A DNA stretch of 32,739 nt from a virus: IMG/VR virus record IMGVR_UViG_3300010885_054874, positions 1 to 32,739 of that record, one strand, 5' to 3'. Of this stretch, positions 7,579 through 13,039 are shown piece by piece. The translations under genes were made by a program, and so were the position numbers. The first letter of the stretch is position 1, and every line of letters starts with the position of its first letter. The notes beneath the pieces are model-generated. The model had not been told where the DNA came from. It saw only the letters and a list, made by a program, of their open reading frames with translations, and did not search any database.

Positions 7579-7604
7579 GCAGCCATAAAAAAGGAGACTA
7601 AAAA

Positions 7605-7973
7605 ATGACAACTATATCAAAAAAAGAGTTAACTAATAAAAAGCCTAACGCTGTTTTAAAAAGATTACCAAATCAATTGTCTTTTGGATTATTTGTAGAT
7701 GGCGTAAATGTGCACCCCGATTTTCAATATAACTATTACGCTTTTTGTGAAACAGGATATCGCGCTTCAGGCGCTAAAAATTTTGACGAAGCGAAAGCTA
7801 TGGGAGAACGAATTGATGTCGCGGCAGAATTGGGGATTATAAAAATAGATAGTGATAATTACATCGTAACAGATTTAGAAAAATTTGAAGCATGGGCAAA
7901 AAAACCAGAGGAAAAATCGGACGGTGTTTTGATCGGTTCTGGAGAATGGGTAGATGGTAAATTTTATTCTTAA
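7605..7973 (+). CDS. Early protein of unknown function (122 aa)
   Basis: Starts after AAAAAGGAGACTAAAAA. The acidic protein has aromatic-rich strands in the first half (NQLSFGLFVDGVNVHPDFQY, then YYAFCETGYRASG) and a helix around NFDEAKAMGERIDVAAELG. No membrane segment, zinc motif or catalytic pattern stands out. Small size, acidity and early position are compatible with a host-takeover or anti-defence role, but that is inference. The next gene follows after 9 bases. Confidence 0.7.
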   Translation: MTTISKKELTNKKPNAVLKRLPNQLSFGLFVDGVNVHPDFQYNYYAFCETGYRASGAKNFDEAKAMGERIDVAAELGIIKIDSDNYIVTDLEKFEAWAKKPEEKSDGVLIGSGEWVDGKFYS

Positions 7974-7982
7974 AGGTGAAAA

Positions 7983-8246
7983 ATGGAAAATTACAAAATA
8001 GATATAGATAGTAAAGTATCTTTTATGTACGCAAAACGCATACCGTCTGGTTTTAGTTGTCACGGAACTATAACCAGAGATTATTTTAATACCGGCATTT
8101 TGATTAAAAATATAAAAACAGGAATTTATGTTCAGCTAAATTCAGGGTCAATTTCCACTTTAGATCAAAGCAAAGTTAATAAAATTTTAAAACTAAAGGA
8201 GACTAAAAAATGTACGCAACACACACAAAAAAAGAAGAACACTTAA
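7983..8246 (+). CDS. Early protein of unknown function (87 aa)
   Basis: Starts after AAAGGTGAAAA, 9 bases beyond the previous stop. The sequence predicts mostly beta strands (YKIDIDSKVSFMYAKRI, GTITRDYFNTGILIKNI, GIYVQLNSGS) in a small barrel-like pattern. The last 20 residues are basic (KLKETKKCTQHTQKKKNT), and their coding region overlaps the ribosome site and start of the next gene in another frame. Family not recognised. Confidence 0.65.
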   Translation: MENYKIDIDSKVSFMYAKRIPSGFSCHGTITRDYFNTGILIKNIKTGIYVQLNSGSISTLDQSKVNKILKLKETKKCTQHTQKKKNT

Positions 8247-8389
8247 GCAGCCTAAAAAAAACATTAAAAAATAATTATATTATGGAGATAAAGCCTGATT
8301 CAGATTTTGAAAAAATGCAAATACTTGAACAATTAGAAGGACTTATGCCAAAAGATAAATTTGAAACACTTCTTGAAAACTTAAAATAA
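8210..8389 (+). CDS. Small early protein (59 aa) overlapping its neighbour
   Basis: ATG at 8210 after AAAGGAGACTAAAAA, the same ribosome-site cassette used by two other genes in this operon. It overlaps the 3' end of the 87-residue gene by 37 bases in a different frame. The product is charged and helical (KKEEHLSSLKKTLKNNY, then MQILEQLEGLMPKDKFETLL). Function unknown. The strong ribosome site is the main support. Confidence 0.62.
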   Translation: MYATHTKKEEHLSSLKKTLKNNYIMEIKPDSDFEKMQILEQLEGLMPKDKFETLLENLK

Positions 8390-8403
8390 AGGAGACTAAA
8401 AAA

Positions 8404-9081
8404 ATGGAACCAGAAATACTAAAAAAAATATTATCAGAACATAAGAAATTTATTAATTCTTTTGGTAAAAAAGGGATCAAAGCTGATTTGAGCAATGCAA
8501 ACTTAAGCGATGCAAAATTGATCGATGCGAATTTGCGCAATGCGGACTTGAGCGGTGCAAACTTGCGCAATGCGGACTTAAGGGGTGCAGACTTGCGCAA
8601 TGCGGACTTGCGCAGTGCGGATTTAAACGGTGCGAACTTGAGCGGTGAGGACTTAAACAATTTTGCGGACTTGTGCAATGCCAATTTAAGCAGTGCGGAT
8701 TTAAACGGTGCGAACTTAAGCGGTGCAGATTTAAACGGTGCGAACTTAAGCAATGCAAATTTAAACGGTGCGGACTTGTATTTCACGAAATTAATTGGTG
8801 CTAATTTAATCAGGGCGCACTTGCGCGATGCGGACTTGGGCAGTGCGAACTTGCGCAATGCGGACTTAAGGGGTGCGGACTTGCGCCATTCGAACTTGTC
8901 CGATGCGAACTTGCGCAATGCAAACTTAAGCGATGCAAAATTGATCGATGCCAACTTGTGCTATGCGGACTTAAAAGATGCTGAATTGGGCGGTGCGGAC
9001 TTATACCGTGCGAACTTGCGCAATGCGAATTTAAAAGAAGCTAAATTGCGCAATGCAAACTTAAGCGGTGCGGACTTGTGA
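8404..9081 (+). CDS. Pentapeptide-repeat protein
   Basis: 225 residues. The N-terminal 30 are helical (EILKKILSEHKKFIN, then KKGIKADLS), a header often seen in phage pentapeptide proteins. From about residue 27 to the end nearly every fifth residue is Leu in A-(D/N)-L-x-x units, about 39 repeats, predicting a right-handed quadrilateral beta-helix. The register is disturbed near EDLNNFADL and at ADLYFTKLIGANL, giving likely kinks or loops. Family members such as MfpA and Qnr mimic B-form DNA and bind gyrase, others have unknown roles. The chain has many Asp and Arg, so the net charge is not clearly DNA-like. It lies in the early operon after AAAGGAGACTAAAAAA. Confidence 0.92.
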   Translation: MEPEILKKILSEHKKFINSFGKKGIKADLSNANLSDAKLIDANLRNADLSGANLRNADLRGADLRNADLRSADLNGANLSGEDLNNFADLCNANLSSADLNGANLSGADLNGANLSNANLNGADLYFTKLIGANLIRAHLRDADLGSANLRNADLRGADLRHSNLSDANLRNANLSDAKLIDANLCYADLKDAELGGADLYRANLRNANLKEAKLRNANLSGADL

Positions 9082-9401
9082 TGTGTGATTATAAAATGAA
9101 CAAAAATTGTAAAACTAAAACATTTTATTATGCAATTTACCCCAATATTATTGTGACAACTTTTAAAGATGTTAGTAAGTATAATGGGTCTTTTGTTGTA
9201 GAAGCAAAAACAATAAAAGCAAAAAACCTTGAAGAAGCAAAAAAAATTATTAATACTTTTTATTCTTGTCAAAAAATTTCAATACTGGAATATAACCCGG
9301 AAAAAGAAATTTTACAAATTGGAGATTCAATTGATGAAAAAAGACAATTAAAAAACGTATTGGCGGAAAAAAGATCAGAAATGTGGATACATAAAAAATA
9401 A
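9081..9401 (+). CDS. Small early protein of unknown function (106 aa)
   Basis: The ATG at 9081 overlaps the TGA of the pentapeptide gene (TGATG), so it is probably translated by re-initiation. An in-frame GTG three bases earlier and an ATG at 9096 are alternatives. The basic protein starts with three Cys/Lys-rich residues groups, then strands (KTKTFYYAIYPNIIVTTF, FVVEAKTIKAKNLEEAKKII). 'A-K-T-I-K-A-K-N-L-E-E-A-K-K-I' is like small phage proteins in which a strand leads into a helix. Function unknown. Confidence 0.65.
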   Translation: MCDYKMNKNCKTKTFYYAIYPNIIVTTFKDVSKYNGSFVVEAKTIKAKNLEEAKKIINTFYSCQKISILEYNPEKEILQIGDSIDEKRQLKNVLAEKRSEMWIHKK

Positions 9402-9422
9402 TTTATTATATGAGGTGATGAA

Positions 9423-9620
9423 ATGATACACGATGATTGGATTAAACAATTAGACAAGCAAAACTTTGTTGAGCAAGTAAAAATTTTGTCTCGCGGAGTT
9501 TTATTTACGGCAATTACGGAAAATGTAGAACCGGAAAATGTAGAGATATTAACCATAAAAAGAAATATTACTTATTTTGGTTTTTATGGTGATCGATCAA
9601 AAAAAGATTTTTTATTTTAA
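9423..9620 (+). CDS. Small early protein of unknown function (65 aa)
   Basis: Last gene before the strong terminator at 9629-9658. Its ribosome site ATGAGGTGATGA is an extended match to the 16S rRNA 3' end. It is also complementary over 13 bases to the loop of the hairpin at 13002-13037. The protein is acidic in its first half (MIHDDWIKQLDKQNFVEQ) and ends in aromatic strands (ITYFGFYGDRSKKDFLF). No family recognised. Confidence 0.62.
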   Translation: MIHDDWIKQLDKQNFVEQVKILSRGVLFTAITENVEPENVEILTIKRNITYFGFYGDRSKKDFLF

Positions 9621-9628
9621 AACATAGC

Positions 9629-9658
9629 AAAAGCGAGACAAAAAATCTCGCTTTTTTT
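9629..9658 (+). terminator. Intrinsic terminator of the early operon
   Basis: AAAAGCGAGA, a 7-base loop, TCTCGCTTTT and further T residues form a 10-bp perfect stem and U-tract. It ends rightward transcription 8 bases after the 65-residue gene and isolates the CRISPR-like element that follows. Confidence 0.9.
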
Positions 9659-9659
9659 G

Positions 9660-9688
9660 TTGTGTAATATTGCAATAAAAAGTATTAT
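9660..9688 (+). promoter_or_regulatory. Promoter-like site driving the CRISPR-like repeats
   Basis: TTGTGT (9660-9665), exactly 17 bases, then TATTAT (9683-9688, five of six consensus bases). The expected start is 9694-9695, the first base of the first CRISPR-like repeat. It lies directly behind the early terminator, so this RNA would be an independent transcript. The -35 is weak. Confidence 0.55.
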
Positions 9689-9693
9689 GAATT

Positions 9694-9780
9694 GTCGCGT
9701 TAAATTTTTAGCGCGTGGATTGAAACAGATAGAATGCAGAAAGAATCGCGACCCACATTCGTGGGCGCGTGGATTAAAAC
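9694..9780 (+). CRISPR. Pair of type I-C CRISPR-like repeats, candidate RNA anti-CRISPR
   Basis: Repeat A (9694-9726, 33 nt) begins GTCGCG and ends GCGCGTGGATTGAAAC. Repeat B (9745-9780, 36 nt) begins ATCGCG and ends GCGCGTGGATTAAAAC. These ends match the type I-C consensus, including the 11-nt handle TGGATTGAAAC left by Cas5d cleavage. Each copy folds: A pairs CGCG-TTAA with TTAG-CGCG (one G-T wobble), B pairs CGCG-A-CCCAC with GTGGG-CGCG around an ATTC loop with one bulged A. The inner stems differ but pairing is kept. Only 18 nt separate them, about half a normal spacer, and no cas genes are present. Known phage solitary repeat units act as RNA anti-CRISPRs by sequestering Cas proteins, and this fits that pattern. 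The 5' end coincides with a predicted transcription start. Confidence 0.82.
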
Positions 9781-9815
9781 TAAATTACATCAAAAAAATA
9801 AAGGAAAAAATAATC

Positions 9816-10187
9816 ATGTTAAATGAATCAATTTTTAATGCGGAAAATTTAGAAGAAATACCTGAAGAAGTATCAAAAGAAATAAAAGATGAAAAAAATT
9901 ACAAAGAAATTTTTAAGGAAATGTTTTTAATTAAAAAAGAGTTGTCTCTGAATGAATTAATCCTTGGAACATACAAAGGATACAAAAAACAAATAACCAG
10001 AAAAACGGCAACAACAACTTGTTACTATTTAACTAGCAGAGGGATATTATCAAGATCAAAGGAAAATCCAAGAATTTTTTTGTTGAATGAATCCCCAATA
10101 AAAAAACCTAAAAAAGAAAAAAAAATAAATAAAGAAGTTGAAAATATAAAAGAAGTTGAAGATATAAAAGAAAATGAAATCAATTAA
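9816..10187 (+). CDS. Probable winged-helix DNA-binding protein downstream of the CRISPR-like repeats (123 aa)
   Basis: The start at 9816 follows AAAGGAAAAAATAATC. An open frame extends back to 9657 but would translate through the CRISPR-like repeats with no ribosome site. The N-terminal 40 residues are very acidic (about residues 5-35), the centre (about 45-92) reads LSLNELILGTYKGYKKQITR, TATTTCYYLTSRGILSR, PRIFLL, a helix, recognition helix and wing pattern, and the C-terminus is a Lys/Glu repeat (KEVENIKEVEDIKENE). It shares the transcript that begins with the repeats. Anti-CRISPR loci often carry an Aca helix-turn-helix regulator, so this is a candidate partner. Not matched to a named Aca family. 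Confidence 0.66.
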   Translation: MLNESIFNAENLEEIPEEVSKEIKDEKNYKEIFKEMFLIKKELSLNELILGTYKGYKKQITRKTATTTCYYLTSRGILSRSKENPRIFLLNESPIKKPKKEKKINKEVENIKEVEDIKENEIN

Positions 10188-10431
10188 TAAACTTCAGGAG
10201 ATATGCTTGTTAAGCGCAATTAAAAATTTGATGGAGAATAATAATACTTTAACTTCTAATATTAAATTACTGTCGGAATTATTATGTTTTGATATTTTAA
10301 CACTCATAACAATATTCGGAAGTTTATACGTGCAAGGGGCGTTAGAGATTGACATTTTCCCATCTTCTGTTAATGACTATTTAACTTTAAAAATAAATCA
10401 TGAAAAAATAAAAAATATTTTTAATGATTAA
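10174..10431 (+). CDS. Small protein downstream of the CRISPR-like element (85 aa)
   Basis: The ATG at 10174 overlaps the end of the previous gene by 14 bases, suggesting coupling. Residues 5-60 predict three helices (LQEICLLSAIKNLMEN, SNIKLLSELLCFDILTLITIFGSLYVQG), similar to a small winged-helix or MarR-like core, then strands ending in YLTLKINHEKIKNIF. Its stop is followed by the terminator at 10442. It lies in the same transcript as the repeats, so it could be a regulator or an anti-CRISPR protein, but nothing in it proves either. Confidence 0.6.
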   Translation: MKSINKLQEICLLSAIKNLMENNNTLTSNIKLLSELLCFDILTLITIFGSLYVQGALEIDIFPSSVNDYLTLKINHEKIKNIFND

Positions 10432-10441
10432 AATAAAAATT

Positions 10442-10465
10442 AAAGGGCCGATTAGGCTCTTTTTT
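10442..10465 (+). terminator. Intrinsic terminator after the CRISPR-like/regulator operon
   Basis: AAAGGGCC, loop GATTA, GGCTCTTT and a run of T. The 8-bp stem contains one G-T pair. It ends the rightward transcript that begins at the CRISPR-like repeats, about 35 bases before the convergent nuclease gene. Confidence 0.82.
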
Positions 10466-10500
10466 ATTAAACTAAGGTTTATATCTTAATACAACAGATT

Positions 10501-10884
10501 TTAAACTTCTTTGATTTTTATTGGATACGTCGATTCTACTATGCGTTTTTTTGCTAGATACATTGCTGTTATGCTGCCTTTAACGTCTATATACTCAACA
10601 CTACCGTTCACATTAAACACAATAAAATCTAATATAAGCTTTCCGCCGCCTTTATAACGCAACGGCACTTGCTCTAAATAATAACTAACAATGCCCGCTT
10701 TAATTTTTAAATCAAGCTTGGCCGCATATTTTGCCTCTTTTGCTGAATGATACTCTCTGTTATTGTAAGTCGTGCGTTTTGCGCCGTACTTGTTTTCTTT
10801 TTCTGTTTTTTGTTTGTGACAAAATTCACAAATTGTCATATGCAAAATTGCAGCGTAGGCCCACTTGTGTTTGCATTCATTCAT
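10501..10884 (-). CDS. DUF1064-type PD-(D/E)XK nuclease with an N-terminal zinc-finger-like motif
   Basis: Residues 31-127 match the phage DUF1064 pattern: KYGAKRTTYNNREYHSAKEAKYAAKLDLKIKAGIV, then LDFIVF (D86) and EYIDVKG (E97, D100, K102), the nuclease acid-acid-lysine core. Residues 1-23 add C4-x-H6 and C19-x2-C22 (CEFC), which could bind zinc. DUF1064 proteins are found in phage replication blocks and are thought to resolve or trim branched DNA. It is transcribed leftward downstream of a 73-residue gene, overlapping it by 8 bases, and after the replication initiator. This supports a role at replication forks or junctions. Confidence 0.82.
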   Translation of the reverse strand: MNECKHKWAYAAILHMTICEFCHKQKTEKENKYGAKRTTYNNREYHSAKEAKYAAKLDLKIKAGIVSYYLEQVPLRYKGGGKLILDFIVFNVNGSVEYIDVKGSITAMYLAKKRIVESTYPIKIKEV

Positions 10885-11098
10885 TTTTTAAAAAATTAAT
10901 CTTGTCTAAAAAAGTTTGCCATCTTGTTTTTAAGTTGCTTGCAACGCTACTATGATAATAATTATTGTGCTTATAACCAAGCATGTCTTTTTCAACTTGT
11001 TTTAAAAGTTTTTTAATAATTTTTATTTCTTTGTAAAGATTCCAGATTATTTTTTCCTGTACTGTTAATTTTTTTAATCTGTCCGTTCGAATGCTCAC
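10877..11098 (-). CDS. Small helical protein of unknown function (73 aa)
   Basis: Starts at a GTG (11098) after GAGGGCAGGGCG. The sequence is almost all helix, with an early basic region (MSIRTDRLKKLTVQEKIIWNL) and a second helix IKIIKKLLKQVEKDM, then NLKTRWQTFLDKINFL. It overlaps the DUF1064 gene. It may be an accessory to that nuclease or to the replication initiator upstream, but there is no direct evidence. Between it and the initiator gene, 11099-11318 is an AT-rich gap with no gene I can support. Confidence 0.58.
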   Translation of the reverse strand: MSIRTDRLKKLTVQEKIIWNLYKEIKIIKKLLKQVEKDMLGYKHNNYYHSSVASNLKTRWQTFLDKINFLKNE

Positions 11099-11318
11099 CG
11101 CCCTGCCCTCAAATTTTTATTTATGTTTAAATTTTAAAAATTAGCATTTATGGTAACAAACAAAATTCCTATTTTAAACACTATAAATTCAATAATTATT
11201 GTTGCGCCCTACCCTTTCTACTAAAATCACAAAATAATCAAACCAAGGCTCTCAGATTCAATATTTTGGGTACTTTTAATTCAATAAAATAATCAACTTT
11301 ACAAAAATAACAAAATTT

Positions 11319-12623
11319 TTAAATTTTTTGACTGTCATTAAACATTTTTCTTGCTTTTTTTAGTGCCCAGTAGTAAGTAAGCTTGCTTTTTTCATAATTA
11401 AAAATATCTGGGTATTTTTTTTCAAGCGCTTCATTATCGATTTCAATAATGTTTTTCTTGCTTGCTTGCTTGTCGTATTCAGCACAATTTTCGTGAGCCT
11501 TGATGCGTCGTTCGATTTTTTGAATAACGCTTAACTGCTCACTTTCAAATAAAAATTCGTTCGGATAATTTTCTTTCCATCTTTTTTCAGTTGCAGCTCT
11601 GGCAGCTTCTTTTTCAGCTTCTTTTTTTCTTTCCTGCTGTTCTTTCTCCCATTTTATTTTTTCTTTTGCAGCAATATCTTCGGCTATTTTCTGGGGCTGT
11701 ACTTTGATTTTATCCCTGTTTTTAAATATCGATGCGTATCGCTCAACACTTTCAGCATTTTTCAAAATCATTCCCAAGCCGTCGTGGATTACGCCGTTTG
11801 ATTTTGGGTCTGTACCGTTGCACCACGGGTCAAGCTTGCAACCTTGGATTGCCTCTTTGCACTTTGCGCTACCGTGCAGCCCTATTGCTTCGCGAATTGT
11901 TCTGGCCAAGTGTTTATCCATCACGGCGTCTGGGTGACCAAGTTCAATTTTCCAAAATTCAAAAATGGGTTGTTCGATTAAATTTAAACCTCGGGGTGCA
12001 TCGGCCTCAATTTCAAAATTTTTCAAAGGGGGGTTAAAGGGGTTTATTAATTCCTGATCCTGTTCCTGTTCCTGATTAGGCATAGGCTTTCCGATAGGCT
12101 TTGTCAAAGGCTTATCGATAGACTTTGTCAAAGGCTTATCGAAAGCCTTATCGAAAGGCTTAGTTATCGAATTTGGTAATCTATCAAGAAACGGTTTAAA
12201 CACTTTAAAATAAGCATCCCCCATCACTTTTAACTCCCCAGAAAGCTTGTATAAAGCCTCGCTTTTTAAGTCGCAATCTGGGAGTAAATCTATGTCCATA
12301 CTCCACGACTTGACGACGTTGGGAGAGGCTGGCTTGTTGTACTTAAAAGCGTTCGGAAGCCATACTAATTTGGCCTCCCAATTTGCTTTCGCCATGCCTT
12401 CCCGAAAGACTTCCCGAAAGGCTTCCCGAAAGCCTTCCAGGCTCCATTTTAGTTCTGAAGCCAAGGTTTCTTCGCTCACTCTGGACAAGCCAGGTATTTG
12501 CGTAGTGTGCAATCCCGTCATTAAATAGATAAATAAATATCTACCGCAAGGCTGCGGCGGTGTCATGTTATTAAATTTTAAATCTGACCAAAGTTTTACT
12601 TCTACTTTTCTGTAACGACTCAT
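11319..12623 (-). CDS. Phage replication initiator, O-like
   Basis: 434 residues, start ATG at 12623 after AAAAGGGGTCTTGT. Residues 1-95 match the N-terminal domain of phage replication organisers (KLWSDLKFNNMTPPQPCGRY, LMTGLHTTQIPGLSRVSEE, LASELKWSLEGF), a winged-helix origin-binding domain. Residues about 205-300 hold a second recognisable unit: FWKIELGHPDAVMDKHLART, then GVIHDGLGMILKNAESVERY, seen in phage O-like/helicase-loading proteins. The link between (about 150-190) is a KP-rich repeat encoded by iteron-like DNA, and the C-terminus is a long Lys/Glu coiled coil. The gene probably melts the origin and recruits host helicase. Not a lambda O homologue in sequence, but the layout is analogous. 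Confidence 0.82.
   Translation of the reverse strand: MSRYRKVEVKLWSDLKFNNMTPPQPCGRYLFIYLMTGLHTTQIPGLSRVSEETLASELKWSLEGFREAFREVFREGMAKANWEAKLVWLPNAFKYNKPASPNVVKSWSMDIDLLPDCDLKSEALYKLSGELKVMGDAYFKVFKPFLDRLPNSITKPFDKAFDKPLTKSIDKPLTKPIGKPMPNQEQEQDQELINPFNPPLKNFEIEADAPRGLNLIEQPIFEFWKIELGHPDAVMDKHLARTIREAIGLHGSAKCKEAIQGCKLDPWCNGTDPKSNGVIHDGLGMILKNAESVERYASIFKNRDKIKVQPQKIAEDIAAKEKIKWEKEQQERKKEAEKEAARAATEKRWKENYPNEFLFESEQLSVIQKIERRIKAHENCAEYDKQASKKNIIEIDNEALEKKYPDIFNYEKSKLTYYWALKKARKMFNDSQKI
12094..12169. repeat. Iteron-like repeats inside the initiator gene, candidate replication origin
   Basis: Two 24-bp units differing at one base lie at 12094-12117 and 12118-12141. Inside each is AAAGGCTTATCG, which recurs with one change at 12142-12153 and in part at 12154-12169. 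On the coding strand they encode the 'KP-(L/I/F)-(T/D)-K' linker. Lambda carries its origin iterons inside the O gene in the same way, so these are candidate initiator sites. Confidence 0.6.
12398..12433. repeat. Three 12-bp in-frame tandem repeats in the initiator gene
   Basis: CTTCCCGAAAG plus one variable base occurs three times in tandem (12398-12409, 12410-12421, 12422-12433). The unit is a multiple of three and encodes repeated F-R-E-(A/V/G) steps in the N-terminal domain. It could be a second set of binding sites or a simple tandem expansion. Confidence 0.75.
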
Positions 12624-12663
12624 ACAAGACCCCTTTTATGTTATTTTTTAAAAATTTTCGCGC

Positions 12664-12687
12664 AAAAAAAAGCAATAAAAAATTGCT
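12664..12687 (-). terminator. Weak leftward terminator or attenuator before the initiator gene
   Basis: On the minus strand AGCAAT, loop TTTTT, ATTGCT, then seven or more T residues. The stem is only 6 bp with two GC pairs, so termination is probably partial. The stop codon of the 27-codon frame upstream (12688-12686) touches the base of this hairpin, so translation could affect it. Confidence 0.42.
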
Positions 12688-12769
12688 AAATACAATTTAA
12701 AGTAAAAGTAGGGGAGGGCGGCAACAAAAGAAGCAAGCAAAGTTTTGCTTTATTTTGAAAAGCATCCAT
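12686..12769 (-). CDS. Candidate leader peptide upstream of the initiator gene (27 aa)
   Basis: AAGGAGAATTTTAAC precedes the ATG at 12769. The peptide begins MDAFQNKAKLCLLLLLPPSP and ends in TFTLNCI, with five successive Leu codons and two Pro. Its TAG abuts the hairpin at 12664-12687. The strong ribosome site and this position suggest a leader peptide controlling read-through into the initiator gene. A tiny membrane peptide is an alternative. No homologue is known to me. Confidence 0.4.
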   Translation of the reverse strand: MDAFQNKAKLCLLLLLPPSPTFTLNCI

Positions 12770-12812
12770 GTTAAAATTCTCCTTGAAGTCAGCCTGCCAG
12801 CTACTTTATCTA

Positions 12813-12839
12813 GGCTACAGAATTAAAATTTCTGTAGCC
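12813..12839. repeat. Perfect 10-bp hairpin (GGCTACAGAA arms)
   Basis: GGCTACAGAA, a 7-base spacer, then TTCTGTAGCC. No T-run follows on either strand, so it is not a standard terminator. It lies 44 bases upstream of the 27-codon leader frame on the leftward transcript and could be an RNA structure or a protein site. Confidence 0.6.
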
Positions 12840-13001
12840 GAATCCTAAAACTTCACACAACAAAATCATTTTGCCGCGCAATCAATCGAGCGCAAGTTTA
12901 CAGTAGTTAAAAAACAAAAACCAAATTATATTTATTGCTTTCAATTGATATTTTTTCATGTTATTCTTTTTTTGTTAATCACTGAACAAGTGAGTTTCAC
13001 C

Positions 13002-13037
13002 GGTTGCGGGTCATCACCTCATAAATTTCCCGCAACC
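13002..13037. repeat. GC-rich 9-bp hairpin whose loop copies the 16S anti-Shine-Dalgarno
   Basis: GGTTGCGGG and CCCGCAACC enclose an 18-base loop. On the plus strand the loop contains TCATCACCTCATA, which is complementary over 13 bases to the ribosome site of the gene at 9423 and over 10 to that at 13629. On the minus strand the hairpin lies just after the Cro-like stop. It may be a small RNA, an mRNA 3' structure, or coincidence. Confidence 0.5.
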
Positions 13038-13039
13038 CC

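Larger units (their letters stand above)
12624..13039. other. Regulatory gap between the Cro-like gene and the replication initiator
   Basis: 416 bases with no long gene. Read leftward from the Cro-like stop it holds, in order: a 9-bp GC-rich hairpin (13002-13037), an AT-rich stretch with a very short unsupported frame, a 10-bp hairpin (12813-12839), a 27-codon frame with a strong ribosome site (12686-12769), a hairpin with a T-run (12664-12687), then the initiator start. This layout resembles a leader with attenuation between a switch gene and replication genes, as lambda places tR1 between cro and O. Confidence 0.5.

Noticed and set aside
8343-8954. Long open frames on the strand opposite the pentapeptide gene
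   Set aside because: The repeat's low-complexity codon pattern keeps other frames open. The pentapeptide frame has a strong ribosome site and a known fold, while these frames have neither.
9694-9780. Active CRISPR array with spacers
   Set aside because: Only two repeats with different inner sequence, an 18-nt gap and no cas genes or leader. A decoy or remnant is the better reading.
9657-9815. Extension of the gene at 9816 back to 9657
   Set aside because: It would translate the CRISPR-like repeats, begins before the predicted transcription start and has no ribosome site. The ATG at 9816 has AAAGGAA upstream.
12950-12960. Leftward 25-codon frame starting near 12960
   Set aside because: Only an A-rich sequence precedes the ATG, and nothing supports translation. 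It is left as part of the leader description.
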